In this document: piece by piece, positions 30,190-39,900 of the stretch
Layout of the letters: each line of letters starts with the position of its first letter
How positions within the stretch are numbered: position 1 is the stretch's first letter
Source of the DNA: CAYSLA01 sp964431685
GTDB taxonomy: Bacteria; Armatimonadota; UBA5829
NCBI GenBank assembly: GCA_964431685.1
Contig: CAYSLA010000010.1
Span: 1 to 42,193 of the forward strand
Length of the DNA stretch: 42,193 bases
Reading direction: 5' to 3'
Translations under genes and position numbers: made by a program
The notes under the pieces: model-generated
The model's database searches: none
What the model was told of the DNA's origin: nothing
The model's input: the letters and a program-made list of their open reading frames with translations, nothing else

Positions 30190-32042
30190 GAGTGACATCG
30201 AGAAACCGGCTGGAAGCCGTCATAGAACAGTTCAAAGACAAAGGCAGCACAGGCAATGTGGAGAAGCGCCACGTACTTCGTCTGTGGCGAGAGTTCATCA
30301 GCCCAGTCAGGTGGCGGCTCTTCCTTGCCACGGTGCTGACTTCTTTCCTCCACGGGGAGTCGTATCTCTGGGGCTTTGTCACGATGGCTTACGTCGACTA
30401 TGTTCTCACAGTTGGCAGACCGATCCCAGCCGTTGATCTTCCTCATCGCTATAAGCTGTTGGCCCTGGTGACACTGTTTGGTCTGGCTGTTCACACGACG
30501 ATGGTCATCTGCAGGTGGCAATCGAGCTACCACATTACACTGGTCGGCCAGAGGGTGATATTTCACCTGCGCCGTGCCCTGCACGAGAGACTCCAGGCCC
30601 TTCCGCTTACGTTCTTCGACCGGATACAGACAGGACGGCTTCTGAGCATTGTCATCGACGATGTTGCCACAATCCAACAGAGCGTGTCCAGCATTGGGGT
30701 CAGTCTTCTCACGAACATCGGCAGTCTCATACTCGGACTGGCCATCGTGTTCTGGATCAATTGGAGGATTGCCCTGCTTGCCGTCGCGGTGATGCCGTTC
30801 TATGTCGTTAACTATCGCCACTTCCGGCCCCAGATCAAGACGGGAGCCGTGACATCCCGCCGTGCCACTGCTGCACTCTATGCCAGGGTCGAAGAGCGTA
30901 TTGCCGCCATACGGACCGTAAAAGTATTCGGCCGGGAGCACTGGGAAGTAGGCGAGTTTTCGATGTCCGTCCACGATCTCGCACGGCTGATGATGTACGT
31001 GGTGCGTCTTCAGAACTGGCAGAATACCATAGCGACGTTGCTCTCGGCCCTCGCCACCGGGGCCGTGCTCTATCTCGGGATCAGAGACTACCGGATGGGC
31101 AACATGACCCTCGGCCAGGTCCTCTTTTTTTACCAGACTCTCGGAGCTCTGTTTGCCCCAGCCGTCGCGCTGAGCGACATCGCCGTAGAGGTGCAGAGAA
31201 TGAAAGTGGTTCTGCGGCGCATTTTTGACCTTCTGGAGTCTGAGCCGGAACCGGTTGACTTGCCCGGAGCAGTGGCTCTCTCAGAAGCCCAGGGGCACAT
31301 AGAATTCCGAGACGTGACGTTCGCCTATCCGGGGGATGTCCATCCCTCACTTCGCCGCGTCAGTTTCGAGGTGGATGCCGGAAAACAGGTGGCAGTGATG
31401 GGACCGAGTGGAAGCGGCAAGAGCACGCTACTATACTTGATGACGCGATTCTGGGACCCGACTGAAGGAAGCATTCTGATCGATGGTCACAACCTGCGCA
31501 ATCTCAAGCTTCTCAGTCTGCGGGATCGGATAACGCTCGTTATGCAGGAGCCCGTGATATTCAGCGGGACTGTGTCGGAAAACATCCGTTACGGCAGGCT
31601 CGACGCCAGCGACAAAGACGTCCGCCGTGCCGCCAAAGATTCCGACCTGCACGAATTTGTGGTGACTCTGCCCGATGGATATGAGACGGTCGTGGGCGAG
31701 CGCGGAATGAGTCTCTCCGGCGGTCAACGTCAGCGCCTTGCTCTCGCAGCGAGTCTGCTCAGCCGTCCGTCGGTGTTGCTGCTGGACGATACAACCAGCG
31801 CGCTTGATCCATCCACAGAAGTCAAAGTGCGGCAGACAGTGAACGAGCTGATGCGGGGCCGGACCTGCTTTGTCGTTACGCACAGGGTTTCCACGGCGAT
31901 GGCTTGTGATCTCGTGCTGGTGCTGGAGGATGGCGAGAGAACGCAGTTTGGTCCACCCGAGAGTCTGCTTCACGAAGAGGGTCTGTTCCGGCGAATCTAC
32001 GAGCAGCAGACACGGGAAAGTGCTGACGATGCGGCGAGTTAG
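30186..32042 (+). CDS. ABC exporter subunit with degenerate catalytic site
   Basis: Second half-transporter: membrane domain (about 40-345) and nucleotide-binding domain (about 370-610). Walker A is GPSGSGKST (406-414), Q-loop LVMQEP, canonical signature LSGGQ (510-514), but Walker B reads LLLDDTTSALD, with Asp535 where the catalytic Glu should be. The switch His in VVTHRVST is kept. This asymmetry complements the upstream subunit exactly, marking a heterodimer with one active and one degenerate ATP site. The start is GTG 30186, overlapping the previous stop (GTGA). Confidence 0.92.
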   Translation: MRVTSRNRLEAVIEQFKDKGSTGNVEKRHVLRLWREFISPVRWRLFLATVLTSFLHGESYLWGFVTMAYVDYVLTVGRPIPAVDLPHRYKLLALVTLFGLAVHTTMVICRWQSSYHITLVGQRVIFHLRRALHERLQALPLTFFDRIQTGRLLSIVIDDVATIQQSVSSIGVSLLTNIGSLILGLAIVFWINWRIALLAVAVMPFYVVNYRHFRPQIKTGAVTSRRATAALYARVEERIAAIRTVKVFGREHWEVGEFSMSVHDLARLMMYVVRLQNWQNTIATLLSALATGAVLYLGIRDYRMGNMTLGQVLFFYQTLGALFAPAVALSDIAVEVQRMKVVLRRIFDLLESEPEPVDLPGAVALSEAQGHIEFRDVTFAYPGDVHPSLRRVSFEVDAGKQVAVMGPSGSGKSTLLYLMTRFWDPTEGSILIDGHNLRNLKLLSLRDRITLVMQEPVIFSGTVSENIRYGRLDASDKDVRRAAKDSDLHEFVVTLPDGYETVVGERGMSLSGGQRQRLALAASLLSRPSVLLLDDTTSALDPSTEVKVRQTVNELMRGRTCFVVTHRVSTAMACDLVLVLEDGERTQFGPPESLLHEEGLFRRIYEQQTRESADDAAS

Positions 32043-32107
32043 CCAAATGGTCTGACTTGCCAGGGCAATCTGTCCAAAGACACACACGCAATGGAGGGGA
32101 ATCTGTA

Positions 32108-32284
32108 ATGCAGGTAAAGATTGAGAACAACGAACTGGTGATACGTATCCCGCTTGAGAAGCCCCACGCTTCGACTTCGGGCAAGACCCTGATAGTGGCG
32201 AGCACGGGCGGCAATGTGCAGACCGATGTAGAAGTCAATGGCAAACCGGTCTTCCTGGGAGTCAATGCCTATATTAAGAAGTAA
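32108..32284 (+). CDS. Small conserved protein, 58 aa
   Basis: ATG 32108 with GGAGG about 12 bases upstream. The peptide starts MQVKIENNELVIRIPLEKP, alternates hydrophobic residues in a beta-strand pattern, has a central SGKTLIVASTGGN and ends VFLGVNAYIKK. I recall similar short proteins, of unknown function, in phages and scattered bacteria. Coding likelihood is high because of the clear Shine-Dalgarno and strand pattern. It lies 65 bases after the ABC exporter and may share its transcript. Confidence 0.7.
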   Translation: MQVKIENNELVIRIPLEKPHASTSGKTLIVASTGGNVQTDVEVNGKPVFLGVNAYIKK

Positions 32285-32350
32285 GCGGTCAAGCGTGTTG
32301 CGCCGACCAAGATCGCGATTGCGTGGGTGCGGCGGAGCCATCGTCTCGAA

Positions 32351-32380
32351 TTGACAATGGGCCGTGCTTTCCTGCATAGT
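32351..32380 (+). promoter_or_regulatory. Possible promoter of the GH65 gene
   Basis: TTGACA (32351-32356) and CATAGT (32375-32380) with an 18-base spacer. The -10 match is weak; TATAGT at 32380-32385 fits better but is too far away (23 bases). A start near 32387 would leave a 93-base leader. No catabolite operator was recognised. Confidence 0.45.
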
Positions 32381-32479
32381 ATAGTCTGGACGGTGGGGGC
32401 AATCCCTTTGGGACGGTCCGCTACCGCCTTTTGTGCGCACTGTTTCCGATTACACCACAAGATAATGTAGGAGTGTGTT

Positions 32480-35400
32480 TTGAGTATAGGCACTGTGGAT
32501 AGTCATAGGTTTGTCGTGGATCCGTGGAAGATCATTGAGGACAAGTTCGAGCCCGAAGGCAACGAAGTTGCGGAGTCCATATTCTCGTTGGCAAACGAGT
32601 ATATGGGCACGAGGGGGAACTTCGAGGAGGGCTTACCAGATAACACCCTGCAAGGCTGTTACATAGGCGGCATATATGCCAAGGAGCCTCAGGTCTACAT
32701 CTGGAAACGGCCGGCGTTCGCTGACTACTCAAACTCCATCATCAATACGACCAACTGGTTGGGAGTTCGCATCAAAGTGGGCGACGAAGAGTTCTCCATG
32801 GCGTCTTCTTCGTTTGCTGACTACTCTCGCGAACTGGACATGCGACTTGGCACCGTGACGAGAAGACTTGTCTTCACGACTTCTGGCGGCGAGAAGACCG
32901 CGCTGTGCTGGGAGCGTTTTGTCAGCCACGATGACAAGCACTTCGGCGCAGTTCGCTTGACGCTTAAGGCGCTGAACCACAGCAAGACAATACGACTCGC
33001 TTTTTCACTGGACTCTACTCTGGAGAACAGGGACAGTCTCGACGCTATGGTTCACGCCGAAGCTGTGTGTCGCCAGGCGAATGAGAACGGCCAGTTTCTG
33101 CTGATGAAGATCCGGACAACCGGACAGTACTACTGCCACAGAATGCTGGTGGATGCGCCTGGGATTGCGAAAGCTGACGAAGCGTTCAGTTCGGTTGAGC
33201 GCAGAATCGACTACTCGTTCTCATTCAACCCCGAACAGGGCGTTGAGTATGTCTTCGACAAGTTCGTCTCGGTGTGGACAAGCAGGGACGCAGGATACCC
33301 GCACGGCCTGATTCCCAAACACACCCAGAGTCTTGAGGTTGATCCGCTTAAGGAGCAGGAAGTTGTCTCATTCCTGCTGAGCAATTCCGAGAGCCATATT
33401 GATACGGCAAGGTCGATTGGGTATGAGGCGGCCAGGGCACGACATATTCAGAGAGTCTCGGAAGTCTGGGACAAAGTCGACATTGAGATTTCTGGTGATC
33501 CCGCTGCTCAGCAAGGCGCGCGTTTCTGCATGTTTCAGCTTCTCAGCACATATCTCGGGAAAGACAGCTATCTGAACATCGGTCCCAAGGGATACACGGG
33601 CGAAAACTACGCGGGCAGGACGTTCTGGGACAGCGAGAGCTACTGTCTGCCTTTCTATCTCTTCGCAAACCCCTCCGCGGCCAGAAACCTGGTTGAGTAT
33701 AGGTACAATACCCTGCCAGCGGCACGGGATAGAGCGAAGGAATACAGATATGACGGTGCGCTCTATCCAATGACCACGATGGATGGCACGGAGGACTGCA
33801 GTACTTGGGAATACTCGCTCTGTGAAATCCATATCAACTCGATAATGGCCTACGCGGTATTCATCTACTGCAACGTTACGGGCGATTTGGAGTATCTGCA
33901 CAGCAAAGGCATAGAGGTACTGATCGAGATAGCACGTTTCTGGGCGAGTCGGGCAGCGTATGTCCCATACAGAAACGGTTATGCGATAAACATCGTGATG
34001 GGCCCGGATGAGTGGAAGCATTTTGTTAACAACAACTTCTACACGAACTTCATGGCAAAGTGGGTGTTGGATTACACCGCGGAGGTTGTTTCTCGGATGC
34101 GAAACGATGCTCCCTCCGAACTCGAGGCTGTTGCGCGGAAGATCGGTTTCGATCTTTCTGAGATGGAGAATTGGCAGGAAGTCGCTGACGGCCTGATACT
34201 CAATTACGATCCGGAGCTTGATATATTCGTGCAGGACGATACGTTCCTTTCGCTGGATCCTTACGCCCGTGAACAACTGGATGCGGAGCTGGACCTTCCG
34301 GTAGAGAGGAAGTGGACAATCGAGAAGAAACTGAAATACCAGATCATGAAACAGCCTGATGTGCTGTTGGCGATGTTCCTGTTCAGAGACAGGTTCACTC
34401 TCCAGGAGAAGAGAAGCAACTATCGGTTCTACGAGCAGAGGTCTGGACACGGTTCATCGCTATCGCCTTGCATACACTCGATTTTGGCTTCGGAGGTCGG
34501 ACGACACAACCAGGCGGCTGACTACTATCTATGGGCATCGAGGCTCGATCTCGACAACCTTGGACACAACTCGCACGAAGGCCTGCATATATCGTCTATG
34601 GCCGGCAGTTGGCTCAACGTAGTCTGTGGATTCGGTGGGATGCAGTACACCGGCGGCTGCCTGGCCTTTTCTCCAACTATTCCCGACGGATGGGAGAGCT
34701 ACTCGTTTAAGGTGCACTACAGGGACAGCACAATACGAATCGCCGTGGACAAGAGCGTGGTGAAGTTCGAGGTTCTGGGCGGTGAAGACGTGCCGGTCAA
34801 GATGTACAACGACGACGTGGTCATAGGGCGTGAGCTGCAGTGTGTGGCACTGCCGGACTCGTTCATCAAGCGTCCGCAGCTCGAGGCGGTCATATTCGAT
34901 CTGGACGGAGTGGTCACAGACACTGCGAAGTACCATTTCCAGGCCTGGAAGAGCGTTGCAGATGAAGAGGGCATATACTTCGATAAGAGAATCAACGAGC
35001 GTTTGAAGGGCGTGAGCCGGATGGACAGCCTGAACATCATTATGGAGAGAGCTGCACGGTCCTATAGGGAGAACGAGCTTGATGTTTTGGCTGCCAAGAA
35101 GAATCAAGTCTATGTAGATATGCTGGACGGCCTCACCCCGGAAGATGTGCTTCCGGGAATCATCGATCTCCTGGCCGAGCTTCGCGGCGCTGGTGTCAAG
35201 ACTGCGGTCTGTTCTGCCAGCAGGAACACTGACCGAATCCTTGAACGGCTGGGCATCCGGAATCAGTTTGATGTCGTAGTAACCGGCAATGATGTAGGCG
35301 CGTCGAAGCCCGATCCAGAAGGGATGCTCCTCGCTGCCGCAAGGATGAGCGTGAAGCCTGAGGCTTGCCTGGTCATTGAGGACGCCGCCGCGGGCGTTGA

Positions 35401-35524
35401 GGCCGCAGTGCGGGCGCAGATGCGGTGCATCGGAATCGGCGATAAGACGATGTTGTTCAAGGCCGACTATGTTCTGCCTTCTACCCAGTACCTCAGCCTG
35501 AAGCTGGCGAGGTTTATGTTCTAA
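32480..35524 (+). CDS. GH65 glycoside phosphorylase fused to beta-phosphoglucomutase
   Basis: A two-enzyme polypeptide of 1014 residues. Residues 1-795 are a GH65 phosphorylase (maltose/kojibiose/nigerose/trehalose type): N-terminal beta-sandwich (ESIFSLANEYMGTRG), (alpha/alpha)6 barrel, general acid Glu511 in GPDEWKHFVNNNFYTN, and phosphate-site SGHGSSLSP-like RSGHGSSLSPCIHS. Residues 800-1014 are a HAD beta-phosphoglucomutase: FDLDGVVTDTAKYHFQAW with Asp807 nucleophile and Asp809 acid, then GASKPDPE and LVIEDAAAGVEAA. Phosphorolysis yields beta-glucose-1-phosphate, which the second domain turns into glucose-6-phosphate. The start is TTG 32480, after AGGAG. Which disaccharide is used cannot be told. 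Confidence 0.93.
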   Translation: MSIGTVDSHRFVVDPWKIIEDKFEPEGNEVAESIFSLANEYMGTRGNFEEGLPDNTLQGCYIGGIYAKEPQVYIWKRPAFADYSNSIINTTNWLGVRIKVGDEEFSMASSSFADYSRELDMRLGTVTRRLVFTTSGGEKTALCWERFVSHDDKHFGAVRLTLKALNHSKTIRLAFSLDSTLENRDSLDAMVHAEAVCRQANENGQFLLMKIRTTGQYYCHRMLVDAPGIAKADEAFSSVERRIDYSFSFNPEQGVEYVFDKFVSVWTSRDAGYPHGLIPKHTQSLEVDPLKEQEVVSFLLSNSESHIDTARSIGYEAARARHIQRVSEVWDKVDIEISGDPAAQQGARFCMFQLLSTYLGKDSYLNIGPKGYTGENYAGRTFWDSESYCLPFYLFANPSAARNLVEYRYNTLPAARDRAKEYRYDGALYPMTTMDGTEDCSTWEYSLCEIHINSIMAYAVFIYCNVTGDLEYLHSKGIEVLIEIARFWASRAAYVPYRNGYAINIVMGPDEWKHFVNNNFYTNFMAKWVLDYTAEVVSRMRNDAPSELEAVARKIGFDLSEMENWQEVADGLILNYDPELDIFVQDDTFLSLDPYAREQLDAELDLPVERKWTIEKKLKYQIMKQPDVLLAMFLFRDRFTLQEKRSNYRFYEQRSGHGSSLSPCIHSILASEVGRHNQAADYYLWASRLDLDNLGHNSHEGLHISSMAGSWLNVVCGFGGMQYTGGCLAFSPTIPDGWESYSFKVHYRDSTIRIAVDKSVVKFEVLGGEDVPVKMYNDDVVIGRELQCVALPDSFIKRPQLEAVIFDLDGVVTDTAKYHFQAWKSVADEEGIYFDKRINERLKGVSRMDSLNIIMERAARSYRENELDVLAAKKNQVYVDMLDGLTPEDVLPGIIDLLAELRGAGVKTAVCSASRNTDRILERLGIRNQFDVVVTGNDVGASKPDPEGMLLAAARMSVKPEACLVIEDAAAGVEAAVRAQMRCIGIGDKTMLFKADYVLPSTQYLSLKLARFMF

Positions 35525-35570
35525 GATGGGCTTTTGTCCTATACTCAGTCTGAGCTCATCTGTTTTGGCA

Positions 35571-35585
35571 CTTTCGTAACGAAAG
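35571..35585 (+). promoter_or_regulatory. Hairpin touching the ribosome binding site of the secreted GH-like gene
   Basis: CTTTCG (35571-35576) pairs with CGAAAG (35580-35585) around TAA. The 3' arm runs into the Shine-Dalgarno AAAGGGGG, so folding could slow initiation at 35592. Short and possibly incidental. Confidence 0.35.
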
Positions 35586-35591
35586 GGGGTT

Positions 35592-38500
35592 ATGATGTCA
35601 GGTGTGCGACTTCTAGCGAGGATGGTCTGTGTGATGATTATTGGTCTTCTTCTTGTGGGCGCGGGAGGAGCTGCTGGGCTTTCCAGAAAAGGCAATTGCC
35701 TGGTCTTGTCGGACGGCTACGTGTCGGAATACGCGTGGTGCGCGTATCAGGAAGCGTCCTTTCCTGCTGACCACCCAGGGCACGATTTCTGTATTCGTGG
35801 CCTGCTCGGTTACAACGGACGTTTCAGCACATGGCTGAACGGATGGAGCGTCACTCGCATAGATTTGGAGAAATACCAGGGGCCTCTGCCTCTGAAGGGT
35901 GTCGATCTCGTAGTTCTGGATGACGTCCGCCAAGTCTCGTGCGAGTCCCACGAAGCTGCGTTGCTGGAGTTCGTCAAGGCTGGCGGCGGGCTTCTGGTCT
36001 ACGCGGGGAAATGGGGGCTGGGAGGCTCTCCGAAGGACTCGCTCTCCGTGACCAGTGAAATAAGCAACTTCCGCAATACTCCGATTGGCAAGGCTCTTCC
36101 GGTCGAGATTGTGAGCGTTCCAGACTGGGATCCTCTGGGTTCAAAGCCGATAGAGTCCCGCACGCCTGTGTTCAAAGATGCCGCCATCGGAGAGGGGATT
36201 GACACGGCAAACTGGCAGGTTACGGCAATACACGCGTGCAAGCCTCGTGGAGACGTTCTGGCGGAGCTTGACGGTAGGCCACTGATCAGCAGGACTCAGT
36301 TCGGCAAAGGCCGGATCGTGGTCTACGCTGGCGACGACTTGGGCTGGGTGCGACAGGGCCTTTGGTCTGGGACGGAGGGTGACGCCAACATAAGCAAGTA
36401 CTCCGGCACTTTGTGGAAGCGGCTGGCGGCACTCGCGGTTGGTGACTTACGATCGATTGCGGCCTCTACGGATGCGCCTACGACTTGGCAAAAGAGCCCG
36501 GCTTTTGCGCATCCGGATCAGCCAATGAATATCCAATGGGGCGGCTACTTCTACTACAGTTTCCCGGAGATTATGAAGCTCTGGGCTAAGGATCTTGTCA
36601 CGCACTCCGCCACCGTATACTACGGCGCTCCCAGGGAACTGGGAGACGCGGGTGTGCAGGGGTGGGAATCGGTTGGTGTGCCGCTGAATGGCGCAGAGAT
36701 CATTGAGAACGCGTCGACATGGATGGTCGGCGCCGACGGCCAGCCGATTGAAAACACTCCGTGCTACAACAATCCCAAAGCTCTTGAGCTTATGTCGGCG
36801 AGAGTCCGAACCTGGGCTGCTAAAGTCAAGCGAGAGATGCCGTGGACCAAGTACGGTCACATGGGTGACGAAACGCAGTGGAAGAGTTGTTACTGCAAGT
36901 ACTGCAAAGACGCTTTCAGAGATCAGTACGGTTATGAACTGCCTCAGCTCAAGAACGACTTCTCCCAGGAGTACCTGAACCAGTGGATTGACTATCAGTT
37001 GTTTAAGAATACCTGCATCGGCAGGATGTACAAACTTGCTGGAGAAGCGGCCAAGTCCGAAAAGCCTGACTTGAAGATGTTTGCGTCTCTGCCGCTTACC
37101 GGCGGCATGTGTCACGGTGACGATACGTTCAACACCCAGGCAGGGTTCGACGTGATATGGGACCACACATATCCGGGAACCATGGCGATCAGCGTAGGGG
37201 TTAACGCGGAAGTGTTGGAGGATACGGCCGTTGTGCAGGGTCGGCCCTATGTGCCTATACTCGATCTTCTGCAGGGATTTGACTCTTATGACCGAGCGCC
37301 AAGCATGCCCCCGGCTGAGTACATCCGGGAGATGTCCTGGCAGGCGATAGCTCACGGTATCGACTCAATAGGGTGGTTTGTCTACAATGCTTTCTTCTGG
37401 AACCTACCCGGCACAGAGGCTTGGGACGAGGCAGGTCGTATGGCGGATGAAGTGCTGTGCCCGCTGACTCCTACCCTCTACGAGATGCGCAACTCGATGA
37501 AACCTGTTGGTTTGCTCTACTGCTATTCTCAAGAGGCGGTGGACGGGCTGAAGGAGCTGGTCATGGACGACGACGAACCCTGGAAGGGAGTTATTCGCTG
37601 GTGGTCCACGCACGCGACTCAGGAAGCATACGAAGTGCTGAAGTACTCCCAGGTGCCGTTCAACGTCTTGACTGAGCATCGCATGTTGCAGGGGATGGAT
37701 CTGCCTTGGAAGGCCATTATCATCCCTTACGTCGAGCAGTTGCATCCCAAGTCGCGGGCGGCCCTGGAAGAGTTTATGGCAAAGGGTGGCGTGGTGTATG
37801 TAGGGGAGGATTCTACGCTGGACATTCCGGGAATCAAGAAGCTGCCCGTCAGCTTTGACACGAAGTTCAACATGTGGTTCCCAAAGGACAATCTGACGGA
37901 GTGGAACCAGCGGCGCGCGCGACAGTATCTGATTGGCCCTGCTTTGGTAAAAGCAGAGCAGATGAGAAGCGTGCTTGCGCAGTACTGCAAAGACGCGATG
38001 GTAACGGTCGATGATCCTCAAGTTGTCTACAATGTCCGTGAGGCCGGTGATGCCAAGTATCTGTTCTTCATAAATGACCACCAGATCAATCCCGTGTCTC
38101 CGGAGATGCGCAAGAAACGACAGAAGTACAATCACTTCATGCTCATGCCGATGGAATTCCCCAGCGTTACTGCCACGGCACGCGTCAAGGGGTCGGGCTA
38201 CCTGTATCCACTGCTGTCCAAAGGCGCCCCAGTCAAACTGGATAGCGCCAAAGCGGCGGAGGTGAACCTGAAGATGGATGGCGGAGACGGCAAAGTGTTT
38301 GTCATTCTGCCGGACAAGATCACCCGCGTGGAGCTTGTCGGTCAGCCAAGACGTTTGGAGGACGGAATCGCGGTCCAGGCTCGAGTGCTCGGTGGCCGTG
38401 GAGTGATCAAGGCGTCAGTACCGCTGAAGATTGATTTGGCGTGCGGCAAAGCAAAGCAGACGGTCTACGCTACAACCAAGAACGGCGTGTTGACGTGGAC

Positions 38501-38600
38501 AGTTCCGTATCTTACGGAGTTTCCGAAGGGTGCGGTCAGCATTACCATTACCGACTTGGCGTCAGGCGCTTCTGTCATGGGTGAGGCTCGTGCACGGTAG
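35592..38600 (+). CDS. Secreted glycoside-hydrolase-like protein, GH42-type layout
   Basis: A 1002-residue exported protein: N-terminal hydrophobic signal (VCVMIIGLLLVGAGGAAG). Next comes a ThuA/amidotransferase-like domain (about 45-270, with VDLVVLDDVRQV and GRIVVYAGDDLGW) and a TIM-barrel hydrolase region (about 300-620). GHMGDETQWK offers Glu427 as a possible general acid, and CxCxxC (Cys433, 435, 438) resembles the metal-binding cysteines of GH42 enzymes. A beta-galactosidase trimerisation-like domain and beta-sandwich tail complete it. The start may be ATG 35592 or 35595 after AAAGGGGG. The family assignment is by layout only; the substrate is unknown. Confidence 0.75.
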   Translation: MMSGVRLLARMVCVMIIGLLLVGAGGAAGLSRKGNCLVLSDGYVSEYAWCAYQEASFPADHPGHDFCIRGLLGYNGRFSTWLNGWSVTRIDLEKYQGPLPLKGVDLVVLDDVRQVSCESHEAALLEFVKAGGGLLVYAGKWGLGGSPKDSLSVTSEISNFRNTPIGKALPVEIVSVPDWDPLGSKPIESRTPVFKDAAIGEGIDTANWQVTAIHACKPRGDVLAELDGRPLISRTQFGKGRIVVYAGDDLGWVRQGLWSGTEGDANISKYSGTLWKRLAALAVGDLRSIAASTDAPTTWQKSPAFAHPDQPMNIQWGGYFYYSFPEIMKLWAKDLVTHSATVYYGAPRELGDAGVQGWESVGVPLNGAEIIENASTWMVGADGQPIENTPCYNNPKALELMSARVRTWAAKVKREMPWTKYGHMGDETQWKSCYCKYCKDAFRDQYGYELPQLKNDFSQEYLNQWIDYQLFKNTCIGRMYKLAGEAAKSEKPDLKMFASLPLTGGMCHGDDTFNTQAGFDVIWDHTYPGTMAISVGVNAEVLEDTAVVQGRPYVPILDLLQGFDSYDRAPSMPPAEYIREMSWQAIAHGIDSIGWFVYNAFFWNLPGTEAWDEAGRMADEVLCPLTPTLYEMRNSMKPVGLLYCYSQEAVDGLKELVMDDDEPWKGVIRWWSTHATQEAYEVLKYSQVPFNVLTEHRMLQGMDLPWKAIIIPYVEQLHPKSRAALEEFMAKGGVVYVGEDSTLDIPGIKKLPVSFDTKFNMWFPKDNLTEWNQRRARQYLIGPALVKAEQMRSVLAQYCKDAMVTVDDPQVVYNVREAGDAKYLFFINDHQINPVSPEMRKKRQKYNHFMLMPMEFPSVTATARVKGSGYLYPLLSKGAPVKLDSAKAAEVNLKMDGGDGKVFVILPDKITRVELVGQPRRLEDGIAVQARVLGGRGVIKASVPLKIDLACGKAKQTVYATTKNGVLTWTVPYLTEFPKGAVSITITDLASGASVMGEARAR

Positions 38601-38603
38601 CAC

Positions 38604-38621
38604 CGGCGCACAGAAGCGCCG
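38604..38621 (+). terminator. Weak hairpin after the secreted GH-like gene
   Basis: CGGCGC (38604-38609) pairs with GCGCCG (38616-38621) around ACAGAA. No U-run follows, so it may not terminate and the next gene could be cotranscribed. Confidence 0.35.
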
Positions 38622-38681
38622 TCCGTCCGGATGCGCAGCTTCACGGATTTCGTGAGAATACTGTAATTGGAGGTAAGTTAG

Positions 38682-39896
38682 ATGTCAACATTTCAGAACG
38701 CATTGGAACAGGGCAGGGGTATCTTGCGGCTGGCTCCAAACTGGGTGCCCAGATCGTTCTGTGTCCCGGGCAGGAGGATCAAGCTCCATCCTGACGACTA
38801 CTACGCGCTTGGCGGTGTGCGGGGAGGAATCGATGAACGGTGGTTTTCCTCGACAACTCCCGCGGACAACGGCCCGCTAACAGGGGAGTTCGAAGGGCTG
38901 AGCTTCGTCGTGTTTGAGCACGATGGCGTCACGGAACAGGTCCTCTTGCGTGACGCGGTCGCGGAACTGAAAGGTGAGCTAATCGGCCAAAAGCTGTGGA
39001 GTGAGTATGGCAAGTGGCCGATGTTCTCTAAGTTCTTTGATAACAAGGGCGCTCTTCCGCACCATATTCACCACGGTGACGAGAAGGCGGCTCTCGTGGG
39101 TCAGATGGGCAAACCGGAGGCCTATTTCTTCCCGACTCAGCTCAACAACTACGGCGCGGACTTCCCCTACACATTCTTTGGTCTCGAACCTGGGACGAGC
39201 AGGGAACAGGTTCGACAGGCCCTGATGAACTTCACTAGCGGAGACAACAAGATAACCAACCTCTCCAGGGCCTACAGGCTTGAACCGGGGACCGGCTGGG
39301 ACGTGCCCCCCGGAATTCTGCACGCTCCAGGAAGTCTCTGCACCTATGAACCACAGCGAGCGTCGGACGTATTTGCCATGTATCAGTCGCTTGTTGGTGA
39401 CCAGATCGTGCCGTCTGAGCTTCTCTGGAAAGACACTCCTCAGGACCATGCTGGTGACTTTGATCATCTCCTGGATGTCATAGACTGGGAGGCAAATCTG
39501 GATCCTGAGTTCGGCAGGAAGCATTTCATGCGTCCAAAGCCAGTGCGTCCTGTTGACGAGACGAGCGCCGAGGGCTATCTTGAAAACTGGATATGCTACA
39601 AGAACAGCGCCTACTCTGCGAAGGAATTGACCATACTCCCCGGCAGGACAGTCACAATCAGGGACAGTGCGGCCTACGGTCTGATTGTTCTTCAGGGGCA
39701 CGGCAAGATGGGCATCTGGGACATCGAGTCACCAGCGTTGATCCGGTTCGGCCAGTTGACCAGCGACGAGTTCTTTGTCTCTGAGTCTGCGGCGGCCAGC
39801 GGCGTGACCATCGCTAACCCTTCTTCGTGCGATCCGATTGTGATGCTCAAGCACTTCGGACCAGGTAATCCAGATCTTACAGTAGAGGAATGCTAG
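38682..39896 (+). CDS. Cupin protein resembling class I mannose-6-phosphate isomerase
   Basis: A 404-residue double cupin. The first metal cluster reads GALPHHIHHGDEKAALVGQMGKPEAYFF, with His128, His130 and Glu146 as likely ligands, and a further His214 lies in VPPGILHAPGSLCTYEPQ. The second, C-terminal cupin reads LTILPGRTVTIRDSAAYGLIVLQGHGKMG. It belongs to the PMI-like sugar isomerase family but lacks enough signature to say it acts on mannose-6-phosphate; an isomerase for a monosaccharide released by the neighbouring hydrolases is reasonable. TTGGAGG precedes ATG 38682. It is closely followed by the GHL6-like gene (4 bases). Confidence 0.8.
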   Translation: MSTFQNALEQGRGILRLAPNWVPRSFCVPGRRIKLHPDDYYALGGVRGGIDERWFSSTTPADNGPLTGEFEGLSFVVFEHDGVTEQVLLRDAVAELKGELIGQKLWSEYGKWPMFSKFFDNKGALPHHIHHGDEKAALVGQMGKPEAYFFPTQLNNYGADFPYTFFGLEPGTSREQVRQALMNFTSGDNKITNLSRAYRLEPGTGWDVPPGILHAPGSLCTYEPQRASDVFAMYQSLVGDQIVPSELLWKDTPQDHAGDFDHLLDVIDWEANLDPEFGRKHFMRPKPVRPVDETSAEGYLENWICYKNSAYSAKELTILPGRTVTIRDSAAYGLIVLQGHGKMGIWDIESPALIRFGQLTSDEFFVSESAAASGVTIANPSSCDPIVMLKHFGPGNPDLTVEEC

Positions 39897-39900
39897 TCAG

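Noticed and set aside
34529..35695. Long minus-strand ORF (388 codons) opposite the GH65 fusion gene, with similar ones at 33368-34450 and 40579-41589
   Set aside because: They lie opposite well-supported genes, have low-complexity His/Arg/Gln-rich translations without motifs, and lack ribosome binding sites. They reflect codon bias of the real strand.
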